A DNA stretch of 16,373 nt, taken from NCBI GenBank assembly GCA_910589595.1, contig CAJUTM010000038.1:1-16373 (forward strand). Direction: 5' to 3'. The DNA comes from an uncultured Eubacterium sp. GTDB lineage: Bacteria; Bacillota; Clostridia; Lachnospirales; Lachnospiraceae. Made by a program: the position numbers and the translations under genes. Position 1 is the first letter of the stretch; every line of letters starts with the position of its first letter. Under the pieces are notes generated by a model. That model made no database searches, was not told where the DNA came from, and was given only the letters and a program-made list of their open reading frames with translations. Shown in pieces: positions 1 through 7,001 of this stretch.

Positions 1-779
1 GTCAGTTTTGTTGTTTCTTTTGTGACCTGTCCGGAGGCGTCATCGTAGACAAAGGCGGTGTCGTCCTGTGTGGCTACGTCTCCATAGTCATTGTAAGTAT
101 AACTATGTTTCGCCTCTTTCCCTGTCTTTTTTTCTTTTGCAATCCTCTCTGTGAGGCGGTTCCGGTAGTCATAGGTATTTTTCAGGGTATTGCCGTTTTT
201 GTCCACTGTTTTGGTGAGGTTGCTGTTGACATCATAAGTATAGGTTTCTCTTCTGCCCTCTGGGTCAATAAAAGCCACCAGTTGATTTTTTCCGTCATAT
301 TCATACTTCGTCTCGGCTACGGTATCGGCCTTTTTCTTTCCGCTGACCGTGAGCTGATAGGTCTTTCCAGCATAGGAGAACGTATCCGCATCTTCCGCGA
401 CCTCTGCCGCCTCCGTGACAGTAAAGGTCAGCGGTTCTGTCATTCCGGTGAACTGGCGCACTTTATTCCCCTGAATGTCATAGACATACTGGACGTACTG
501 GGCTTTCTCCCCCTCCAGATGGCTTTTTACCATCACAAGATTTCCCCGTTTGTCATAAGTATATTCTGTTTTTGCTTCCCTGTCACTGTCGATCTGTTCG
601 TTCTTTTCCGTCACATTTCCCGTATTATCGTACTCTGTCGCGGTTTTCTGATACGTTATGCTGCCGTCTTTCTTTTCCTGCGGAATTTCGGACTGTACTT
701 TCCTGCCAAGGATATCATATTCGTATTTCGCTGCCACGTTTTCTTTTGTTCCTCTTGGGGTGTATTCCTTTGTTACCTG
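1..779 (-). pseudogene. YD-repeat (RHS) region, out of frame with the upstream N-terminal part; runs off the left edge
   Basis: Read on the minus strand, one frame is open from 779 to base 1 and encodes a chain of about eight YD repeats, for example KYEYDILGRKV, EYTYDKRGNLV, QYVYDIQGNKV, TYTYDVNSNLTKTVDKNGN and HSYTYNDYGDV. This is the beta-cage repeat of RHS and wall-associated proteins, which in Gram-positive bacteria are large exported proteins, often with a variable toxic or adhesive C-terminus. The frame is closed upstream by a TGA at 780-782 and has no good start, so it is the continuation of the gene at 773-2230, shifted by one base. Adding one base near 776 would join the frames as ...GID-R-VTKEYTPRG, and FDAA...VTKEYTPRG itself resembles a YD repeat. 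The 3' end and any C-terminal effector lie outside the window. A true frameshift, an internal deletion joint or a sequencing error would all look like this. Confidence 0.75.
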
Positions 780-2230
780 TCAATCCCCGGAGCTGCATCA
801 AAGTAATAATAGTTCTCCTGCCCGCTTTTTAATACTTCTCTGGTAATGTCCTGATTCTCTTTCAGTTCCACTGCCCCGTCAAAGCCAACTGCTTCATAAT
901 GAATGGAGAAGTATGGATTTTTCCCGATTTTTGTCTGGTACGAACCGTTACTGTTGTCCGCCACCAGCACTACACCGTTGTTTGCTTCACCGCTGTACCA
1001 TGCTTTTACGATATCGGTCACATCACAGGAACAGGTTCCTTTCTTCTGCATGGACAGGGTGGCTGAACTCTGCGGCTCATACGATGGGCGTTTGTTATTG
1101 GTTACTTTCTTTCCGCTCCATTTTTCTTTTACTTTATGTACTCCTGTCCGGAAAGTCTTTCCGGCTCCCATTTTCATCGTTTTTTCGTTTTCTACATACA
1201 GTCTGGCCTCCCGCACCCTGACATTCGGATTGCCCAGTCCGGCAAGGCTTCCCATCTGGGTGAACGCTATGCATTTGTTTGCCTGCAGGAGCAGGGATTC
1301 GTTGCAGGTGAAGTTGCTGTCCGGCACGCCGGCGTAAGCGGCTCCGATTTTGACGTCCCTCTCGTGTTCACTGGTGGTATACGCCGTGCGGAAAGATAAT
1401 GGGAATCTCCGTTTTTTGCTTTTTAACCATTTTTTATTGGGAGTCAGCGTAACGATTTTCTTTTTCTTGTTGTATGTTACTTTTACTTTGGATGTGGATA
1501 CCCCTTTGGCGTCTGTCACTATTGTTTTCAGACGGGTGTATCTGGTCTTTCCTTTTTTTGTTTTGAAGTAAATGCGGTTTTTCTTTACTTTTACTTTCTG
1601 CCTGCCGCCGTCTGCTTTGATTTTTATTTTCTTTGTGGCAGATTTCTTTTTTACGGAGATTTTTTCTACGATTTTTTCCGGATAGATTTCATAGTTCAGA
1701 GTCTGGTTTTTGTAAGATTTTTTATATTGAACCTGATTACTGTTGAGAATGTCTGTTTTGTCTTTCTTTTTTGGATTCTGAATCGTAACTTTTTTTGCTT
1801 TTATGTTCTTTCCCTGTAAGGCAAGGGAGAGCTTATGGGAACCGCGTTTCATTGTGATTTCCGCCTTTTTGTTGGCTTTCTTTGCCACTGTGATACGCAG
1901 GTCGGTGGAACTGGTCTTATAATTCTTCTTTCCCGACTTTACTAAGGTGGTGTTGATTTCTTTCCATCTGCCACCCTTTTTATAATGAACCGGCATGGAA
2001 TAGGAGTTGGCTAGAAAACTGCCGTCTGTGAGAACATACTGTCTGGTGAATTTGGTGCGTCTGGCGGTCAGTTCTTCTGTAATATCTGCCTCGCCGCGGG
2101 TTATCTCCGCAACCTTTTCTGCCGCATCGGAAGCCTGTGGGGCATCCATAGCTGGTAAACTCGTTATAATCAACGCCAGCGCTGTCCATATGGTAATTCC
2201 TGTTATGAAGCGGTTTCCTTTCTTCTTCAT
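773..2230 (-). CDS. Secreted DNRLRE-domain protein, N-terminal part of a split RHS-type wall protein
   Basis: The 485-residue product starts at ATG 2230, seven bases after an AGGAGG site (2238-2243 on the plus strand). A longer GTG start at 2314 is possible but has no such site. Residues 1 to about 36 form a signal peptide: MKKKGNR, a hydrophobic stretch (TIWTALALIITSLPA), then a polar region. Residues about 90-290 are very rich in Lys and Thr with short beta-strand-like segments (KIKIKADGG, KVKVTYNKKKK). Residues about 295-450 match the DNRLRE domain layout: extended strands, the RVREARLYVE segment, a CSCDVTDIVKAWYSG segment and GVVLVADN. Proteins of this type are exported and sit at the cell wall, usually followed by thousands of bases of RHS repeats. 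Here a TAA at 773-775 stops the frame after FDAAPGIDR, while YD repeats continue in another frame. The gene is therefore probably broken, or made as a short secreted protein. Confidence 0.72.
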   Translation of the reverse strand: MKKKGNRFITGITIWTALALIITSLPAMDAPQASDAAEKVAEITRGEADITEELTARRTKFTRQYVLTDGSFLANSYSMPVHYKKGGRWKEINTTLVKSGKKNYKTSSTDLRITVAKKANKKAEITMKRGSHKLSLALQGKNIKAKKVTIQNPKKKDKTDILNSNQVQYKKSYKNQTLNYEIYPEKIVEKISVKKKSATKKIKIKADGGRQKVKVKKNRIYFKTKKGKTRYTRLKTIVTDAKGVSTSKVKVTYNKKKKIVTLTPNKKWLKSKKRRFPLSFRTAYTTSEHERDVKIGAAYAGVPDSNFTCNESLLLQANKCIAFTQMGSLAGLGNPNVRVREARLYVENEKTMKMGAGKTFRTGVHKVKEKWSGKKVTNNKRPSYEPQSSATLSMQKKGTCSCDVTDIVKAWYSGEANNGVVLVADNSNGSYQTKIGKNPYFSIHYEAVGFDGAVELKENQDITREVLKSGQENYYYFDAAPGIDR

Positions 2231-2237
2231 CGTTTTT

Positions 2238-2243
2238 CCTCCT
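2238..2243 (-). promoter_or_regulatory. Ribosome binding site deciding the start of the wall-protein gene
   Basis: AGGAGG on the minus strand, seven bases before ATG 2230. It favours this start over the GTG at 2314, which would put extra residues before the signal peptide. Confidence 0.8.
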
Positions 2244-2281
2244 GTAAATTTAAATGATTTTTTATCAATTTTTACAATTTT

Positions 2282-2308
2282 ATTATAACTATACAATTTA
2301 ATTAACAA
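2282..2308 (-). promoter_or_regulatory. Possible promoter of the wall-protein gene
   Basis: On the minus strand TTGTTA (2303-2308) is followed after 15 bases by a perfect TATAAT (2282-2287), about 50 bases before the ATG at 2230. The short spacer weakens the -35 assignment; the -10 is good. Confidence 0.4.
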
Positions 2309-2527
2309 AAGCACAATACTTTTTTAACAAAACGGCATGTTTTCTTTATTTTTTTTATATTTTTTATTTATGTGGCAATTGCAGCAAAGCCACTAAAAGC
2401 CCGCTTCTTTCGTCACTTCCTCTAGTGACAAGTCGGAATACTCTGCTTTCCATTATATCAGTTACCACCCGCTTTCCGCAACATTCAAATTTATTTAAAA
2501 ATGTTGACAATTATTATAATACATCAG

Positions 2528-2556
2528 TTGATTTTTCTTTCATAAATTCATATACT
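2528..2556 (+). promoter_or_regulatory. Likely sigma-A promoter of the YihY-family gene
   Basis: TTGATT (2528-2533), a 17-base spacer, then TATACT (2551-2556), giving a leader of about 80 bases before ATG 2642. A TTGACA at 2504-2509 also occurs but has no good -10 at the right distance. Confidence 0.5.
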
Positions 2557-2641
2557 ATACTGTATATAAGATGTTGGAAAAATGCGCATTGCCTGAAACA
2601 TTAGATTCCACATAAACAAAACCCAAAAGGGAGAGAGATTT

Positions 2642-3520
2642 ATGAAACAAACAAACAATTGTATTTTGTGGTTTGTCACAACATTTAATAAATACCGCAT
2701 TTCCGTTCATGCTGCTCAGGTAGCCTTTTTCATTATGGTTTCCCTCTTCCCTTTTTTGATGTTTCTCATTACCATGTTAGGATACACGCCCATTAACCAG
2801 ACTGTTCTGGAAGCTACAATTTATAAACTGATACCGGGCAGCCTGTCTCAACTGGTGGCCGGCTGGTTAAAAGAATCCTATCACGCATCCGGTACTGTTC
2901 TGTCCCTGTCTGCGATTTCTGCCCTTTGGGCTGGCTCGAAAGGATTTAACAGTATCTCCTATGAACTGGAAGAAATTTATGAAATCGAAAACCGGCGCAA
3001 TTTTTTTTCCCGCCGCATTCATTCTATCCTCGATACAATTTTATTTAGTGTTATGATTGTTGTCAGCCTGACGCTTCTCGTCTATGGAAACCAGATTATC
3101 CAGCTTATCATTCACTTTTTCCCGAGCATTACCCATATTGAAACACTGCTCTTTCTGGCGCGTTCCGGTCTGGCCCTGTTTTTGTTTGTCATTTATTTTA
3201 CCCTTATGTATTACTTTATACCAAAACGGCACGGGCGGATACGCGATGAAATTCCCGGCGCCATATTCTCCTCCGTCTTATGGATTACCTTTTCTTATCT
3301 GTACTCCATATACGTGGATACAAAACATACATTTGGCTCAGTATACGGAAGTTTAACTTCGATTGTCCTCCTGATGTTATGGCTGTATTTCTGTATTATC
3401 TTTGTCTTTTCCGGCGCCATGCTCAACCAGTATCTCCGCCATCACAAACGGCTCAGCCTGCTTTCTTCGCTTCGGCAATTTCCCGTGATGCTACTGTCGT
3501 CCCTGCAAAATAAAAAGTAA
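2642..3520 (+). CDS. YihY/BrkB-family inner membrane protein
   Basis: The 292-residue polytopic membrane protein has about six hydrophobic segments (roughly residues 22-46, 84-104, 130-155, 167-190, 202-222 and 236-262). It carries family landmarks: the N-terminal HAAQVAFFIMVSLFPFLMFLI segment, a SALWAGSKGF motif near residue 95, and FGSVYGSLTSIVLLMLWLYF followed by a Gly and an Asn (SGAMLNQYL) near the end. Members were once called ribonuclease BN in error; their true function is unsettled, with transport or envelope roles suggested. ATG 2642 has a purine-rich AAAAGGGAGAG site just upstream. The last 68 bases overlap the 3' end of the SpoIID-like gene on the other strand. The overlapping part encodes only the variable hydrophilic tail (about residues 271-292). 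It is alone on this strand and appears to have its own promoter. Confidence 0.88.
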   Translation: MKQTNNCILWFVTTFNKYRISVHAAQVAFFIMVSLFPFLMFLITMLGYTPINQTVLEATIYKLIPGSLSQLVAGWLKESYHASGTVLSLSAISALWAGSKGFNSISYELEEIYEIENRRNFFSRRIHSILDTILFSVMIVVSLTLLVYGNQIIQLIIHFFPSITHIETLLFLARSGLALFLFVIYFTLMYYFIPKRHGRIRDEIPGAIFSSVLWITFSYLYSIYVDTKHTFGSVYGSLTSIVLLMLWLYFCIIFVFSGAMLNQYLRHHKRLSLLSSLRQFPVMLLSSLQNKK

Positions 3521-5240
3521 GAATCGCCTCGCAATTTTTCCCCTGTTCCGCCATTATTTTCGCTCCGAACTGACTCATACCGACGCCGTGTCCGTACCCT
3601 CCTCCGGTAAAATAGTACATGTTTCCTTTTTTTTCAAACTGAAAGAAGCCACTTGGCAGCAATTGCAATCCTGCCACTTCTTTTTTATCTTTTCTTTTAT
3701 AAATGGCTTTTTCATTTCCCAAAAGATAACGGATATTGTACTCGGTATAGATTCGCACAGTGTGCTTACTGCCCTCTACTTCCAATATACGGGCTACGCC
3801 GCCCTGTCCCCGCTGGATGATTTTCATCTCTTTCAAGGCGCCGATTTCCACCTCTCCGGTACTGCTGTAAGTGCCGTCGCCCTGCTTTGTCTGTATCTGG
3901 GTCGGGTTCACCTGATATCGTTTTTGCAGACGGCTTGATATCTGCTCTCCGACAGCCTTTACCGACTGCGACGTCTGCCAGCGATACCACGGAGAAGACG
4001 AATCATAACAGGCTTCTGCCTTTTTTATAAATTCCGCAAAGGCTTTCTCTTCCGACAAATCCATCTGCCTTGCCTGCTCCCCCTGCCATTGGACGGGAAG
4101 ATACGATTTATCTTTCTTGGCGAACCACACATCTTTCACTCCCTCCGAGCAGCCCCCGGATACCGAATAAAAATATGTTGTCACCACTTTCCCATTCTTT
4201 GATACGATAAGGTTATTCGTCTCTTTCACCGCCTGTATTGATTTTTCATCCTCTTTCAGATTATTATAGACCTGAAACGAAACACTATCATCCACATGCG
4301 CCCCGTATTTGGCCAGTCTCTTGCCTCTCATCTGCTGGACGGCATAGCTTCTCGCGCATATTGCCTGCGCTTTCAGCGCCTCTTTCGGATATTCGGTCGG
4401 CATCTCGCTAGGGACGACGCTATACAAATACTCTTCCACATTCACTTCATTAATAATATGTAATGACTTGTCCACTTTCTCGATTTCAATGATACCACGA
4501 TATTCCGGCACTCCATATTGTCTCTTTATATTTTCCAGACGAATTTTTCCCTTTCCTTTCGTATCAATGACAACGCGGTTCTGCACATCTTTTGCCTGAA
4601 ATGCCAGCTTCTTCCCCGCCGGATGTACTGCGGTCTTTCCGTCCGCCGTCACCTCGCATTCCGACGTTGCACTCACAACCACCTCCGGCATATCGTAATT
4701 CGAATCAGCGCCTTTGCTCAATAATACGCGGATGTTCGCCATCTGCGACTCTCCCAGCAGCGCCGCGCATATTTTCCCACCTGCTACTACATATTGGATA
4801 TCCGTATATCCAACCGACAAATCTTCTTTTTTCCCCACACTGACATCGCCGGACGCAGAGACATGGAACAAGCGGAAATTATCGTCTAACGCCACCTTGC
4901 CATACTCCTCCACCTGAATAAAGCCATCATCTATTTTTAACACTTTCCCCTGCAGCTTATCCGGTTTACATATAATCTTTACGACTCGGTTTTCCTCCAA
5001 TATAAGGTCTGCCACCCCCGATTTTACCTGCTCCGTCACGGTGGAAGCCAATGCCCAGCTTTTCTTCTCCCTGTCTATCCCGTAAAGCTCCATCTCTTTC
5101 AGACCTGTAATGTAGACATTGGAAATCTTTTGCGTCGTCTGTTTCTTCTTTTCCATTCTCCAACCCTGAAAAAGCCACATTCCCACAATACTTCCCACTA
5201 ATAAAATCAGTATGAAGATAACTCTGCCTGTCCGTCTCAA
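3453..5240 (-). CDS. Membrane-anchored SpoIID/LytB-domain protein, putative peptidoglycan lytic transglycosylase
   Basis: The 595-residue protein has a short basic N-terminus and one membrane segment (about residues 7-25), so the bulk is outside the cell. Residues about 40-240 are a beta-rich extension I do not recognise. The SpoIID/LytB domain covers about 245-580: INEVNVEEYLYSVVPSEMP, ALKAQAICARSYA, a VSGGCSEG segment near 360, and the C-terminal GGGYGHGVGMSQFGA. Glu279 in PSEMP corresponds to the catalytic Glu of SpoIID, which cleaves stem-peptide-free glycan during engulfment. At 595 residues it is much longer than sporulation SpoIID (about 340), so it may be a vegetative or cortex-related paralogue. 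The start is TTG 5240, preceded by AAAGGGGG about 10 bases upstream; no ATG is better placed. The last 11 residues (SREIAEAKKAG) extend past the usual domain end and overlap the YihY-family gene on the other strand. Confidence 0.85.
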   Translation of the reverse strand: MRRTGRVIFILILLVGSIVGMWLFQGWRMEKKKQTTQKISNVYITGLKEMELYGIDREKKSWALASTVTEQVKSGVADLILEENRVVKIICKPDKLQGKVLKIDDGFIQVEEYGKVALDDNFRLFHVSASGDVSVGKKEDLSVGYTDIQYVVAGGKICAALLGESQMANIRVLLSKGADSNYDMPEVVVSATSECEVTADGKTAVHPAGKKLAFQAKDVQNRVVIDTKGKGKIRLENIKRQYGVPEYRGIIEIEKVDKSLHIINEVNVEEYLYSVVPSEMPTEYPKEALKAQAICARSYAVQQMRGKRLAKYGAHVDDSVSFQVYNNLKEDEKSIQAVKETNNLIVSKNGKVVTTYFYSVSGGCSEGVKDVWFAKKDKSYLPVQWQGEQARQMDLSEEKAFAEFIKKAEACYDSSSPWYRWQTSQSVKAVGEQISSRLQKRYQVNPTQIQTKQGDGTYSSTGEVEIGALKEMKIIQRGQGGVARILEVEGSKHTVRIYTEYNIRYLLGNEKAIYKRKDKKEVAGLQLLPSGFFQFEKKGNMYYFTGGGYGHGVGMSQFGAKIMAEQGKNCEAILTFYFAGTTVASREIAEAKKAG

Positions 5241-5280
5241 AACAAAAATCCCCCTTTGCCTTATAACATATGCAAAGAGG
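5241..5280 (-). terminator. Hairpin plus T-tract after fabH that also contains the SpoIID-like gene's ribosome binding site
   Basis: On the minus strand, CCTCTTTGC (5280-5272) pairs with GCAAAGGGG (5259-5251) over 9 bp with one U-G wobble and a 12-base loop. ATTTTTGTTTT follows directly. This has the form of an intrinsic terminator for fabH, 36 bases after its stop. The 3' arm AAAGGGGG is also the only plausible ribosome binding site for the TTG start at 5240, so the structure could block translation or act as an attenuator. Confidence 0.6.
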
Positions 5281-5316
5281 AATCAAAATATGACTATTTC
5301 TTATCTTTTTTTACCA

Positions 5317-6291
5317 TTACCACTCAATCAAAATCGCACCCCATGTCAAACCGCCGCCAAAACCGGATAAAATAATTTTGTCCCCCCGCTCCAACAGGTG
5401 GTTCCGGTTTAACTCATCGAGCAAAATCGGAATACTCGCCGAGGACGTATTTCCATATCTATCCAAATTCATCGGAAACTTATCCATATCCGTCTTCAGA
5501 CGTTTGGCAATCAGCTCCAGAATCCTCACATTGGCCTGATGTAAAATAAAATATTTTATGTCCTGTACGTCCGTTTCGGTTTTCTTCAATATCTGCCGGA
5601 TACAGCGCGGCACGGTAGTAACCGCAAAACGGAACACGGCCTGACCGTCCATGCGCAGATAATCTTTTTTTCTCTTGGAATTATGAAACGGATTCTGTAT
5701 CCCCCGCCCCTTACAAGTCAGCACATCTCCCTGACTGCCGTCAGAACCGGTGACGCTGGCAATCAATCCGCCTGTCTCACTTCCATCGTCTTGTACGACA
5801 GCCGCTCCGGCGCCATCGCCAAACAAAATGCACGACCCCCTGTCAGACCAATCCACCTCGCGGGATAATGTCTCGGAGCCGGCAATCAAAACCGTCTTCG
5901 CCATACCCATTTCAATATAAGCATAGGCTGTATTCAAAGCAAACAAAAAACCGGAACAGGCGGCATTAATATCAAAACAGGTAGCCCGAATCGCACCAAT
6001 CGCTCCCTGAACGGAACAGGAAGTACTCGGCACGTAAGTATCGGCCGATACCGTAGCCACAATAATCATATCCAACTCTTCCGCACTGATACCGGCATTT
6101 TCCAAAGCCGCCTCTGCCGCGTGCGCCGCCATATAAGTAGTGCCCTCTTTTCCGTTGGACAAATGCCTCTCTTTAATTCCGGTACGCTGACGAATCCATT
6201 CATCGTCTGTATCCACAATGGAAGACAAAAAATTATTATCTGCAATTTTTTTCGGCAAATAACTTCCGGTGCCGATTATTCTGACTGCCAT
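5317..6291 (-). CDS. fabH: Beta-ketoacyl-ACP synthase III (FabH)
   Basis: The enzyme condenses acetyl-CoA (or a branched acyl-CoA) with malonyl-ACP to start type II fatty acid synthesis in the cytoplasm. The 324 residues match the family length. The triad is intact: Cys112 in DINAACSGF, His251 in ILHQAN and Asn281 in RYGNTSS. Other landmarks are the N-terminal GTGSYLP, DDEWIRQRTGI, GDGAGAAVV and the closing GGGLTWGA. Start ATG 6291 follows AAGGGGA by about 8 bases. Unlike many Firmicutes, no acpP, fabD, fabG or fabF gene lies beside it; the next genes on this strand are unrelated. A -10/-35 pair lies 58-87 bases upstream of the ATG, so it is probably transcribed alone. The substrate cannot be told from the sequence, so initiation with acetyl versus branched primers is open. 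Confidence 0.96.
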   Translation of the reverse strand: MAVRIIGTGSYLPKKIADNNFLSSIVDTDDEWIRQRTGIKERHLSNGKEGTTYMAAHAAEAALENAGISAEELDMIIVATVSADTYVPSTSCSVQGAIGAIRATCFDINAACSGFLFALNTAYAYIEMGMAKTVLIAGSETLSREVDWSDRGSCILFGDGAGAAVVQDDGSETGGLIASVTGSDGSQGDVLTCKGRGIQNPFHNSKRKKDYLRMDGQAVFRFAVTTVPRCIRQILKKTETDVQDIKYFILHQANVRILELIAKRLKTDMDKFPMNLDRYGNTSSASIPILLDELNRNHLLERGDKIILSGFGGGLTWGAILIEW

Positions 6292-6348
6292 CTCACAATC
6301 CCCTTTTAAAAAAATTTTGAGGGAAACAGGTAGTCTGCTATCCCTTTC

Positions 6349-6378
6349 ATTGTACTTTAGTAGTATACTTCTTGTCAG
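6349..6378 (-). promoter_or_regulatory. Likely fabH promoter
   Basis: On the minus strand CTGACA (6373-6378), an 18-base spacer and TACAAT (6349-6354), leaving a leader of about 50 bases before ATG 6291. Confidence 0.55.
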
Positions 6379-6390
6379 GTCAAGTTGTCA

Positions 6391-6417
6391 ATCGTAGTCA
6401 TAAAAACCACATCGTAG
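6391..6417. repeat. Direct repeat ATCGTAG x2 upstream of the fabH promoter
   Basis: ATCGTAG occurs at 6391-6397 and 6411-6417, exactly 20 bases apart (about two helical turns), just upstream of the fabH -35 box. The spacing and position suit binding of a dimeric regulator on one DNA face, but the repeat is short and no known operator was recognised. Confidence 0.35.
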
Positions 6418-6464
6418 CATATTTCATACCACTTTTACCGGAATTACAATAACGAAAACAGTTT

Positions 6465-7001
6465 TTAAAACAGTTTTCCTATCCGCTCCGCCAACACCTT
6501 TTTGAATACCGCATACGCAATATCATAGAGAAACCATCCTATCACACCGCCGCCAAGTAACGCCGGAAAAATCCATGATTTCTGTAAAATCTGTCCGGAA
6601 ACAAAAAGTTTCGGAAAAAATATAATACAAGGAACATAAATGACGAGAAACAAACAAAAACGAACCAGACGATGCCGCCACTCTTTCGCTTTCTTCTCTT
6701 CTCCCCGCAGAAAAGAGTAAGTTAATTCTGAAAGCACGACATAGCCGGCTAACGCCAGATATAGCAAAACATGGACTTTATTCGGGTTAATAATAAAATC
6801 AAGCACCGCACAGACAACATAAAACAGCAGCCCCTCTTTCTTTCCAAAACGGAGCAATACAATTCCCGCCAGAAAAGAAGCTGCTGCCGTAAAAAACAAC
6901 GTATTTACGGAAATAAATGTTCCCAATACAAGCAGCACAGTACTCAGCGCCGCCAACACCCCCATTACCGCTATCCGCTTCGTCCGATTAAAAGCAGCCA
7001 C
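6465..7001 (-). CDS. Multi-pass membrane protein of unknown function (GTG start)
   Basis: The 178-residue product has about five hydrophobic segments: near residues 10-28 (IAVMGVLAALSTVLLVLG), 32-48, 56-72, 77-95 and 115-133, with another near 147-165. Basic loops separate them (GEEKKAKEWRHR). The TKRIAVMGVLAAL opening resembles the start of ECF-type substrate-binding membrane proteins, but I cannot assign it. The start is GTG 7001, seven bases after GGAGGA (7009-7014), and overlaps the end of the J-domain gene by 14 bases. The same frame stays open upstream to 7379, but there it is only the shadow of the Gly-Tyr repeats of the J-domain gene. The stop/start overlap with a strong internal site indicates coupled translation and a shared role or location with the J-domain protein. 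Confidence 0.8.
   Translation of the reverse strand: MAAFNRTKRIAVMGVLAALSTVLLVLGTFISVNTLFFTAAASFLAGIVLLRFGKKEGLLFYVVCAVLDFIINPNKVHVLLYLALAGYVVLSELTYSFLRGEEKKAKEWRHRLVRFCLFLVIYVPCIIFFPKLFVSGQILQKSWIFPALLGGGVIGWFLYDIAYAVFKKVLAERIGKLF

Larger units (their letters stand above)
2231..2641. other. AT-rich divergent intergenic region
   Basis: This 411-base stretch between the divergent wall-protein and YihY-family genes contains no convincing coding sequence. It is strongly AT-rich, with promoter-like boxes for both directions. A small inverted repeat (GTCAC, 8-base loop, GTGAC) lies near 2413-2436 and is too weak to call. No riboswitch or RNA gene was recognised. Confidence 0.6.

Noticed and set aside
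105..846. Long plus-strand open frames opposite the YD-repeat region (up to 233 residues)
   Set aside because: They are antisense to a clear YD-repeat frame, have no ribosome binding sites and give Phe/Cys-rich translations with no family pattern.
2413..2436. Inverted repeat GTCAC...GTGAC in the divergent intergenic region
   Set aside because: Five base pairs with an 8-base loop is expected by chance in this length of sequence.
6349..6375. FapR-like operator near the fabH promoter (TTAGTAGTATACTTC)
   Set aside because: Only one half resembles the TTAGTA arm; the second arm does not fit and no fapR gene is visible.
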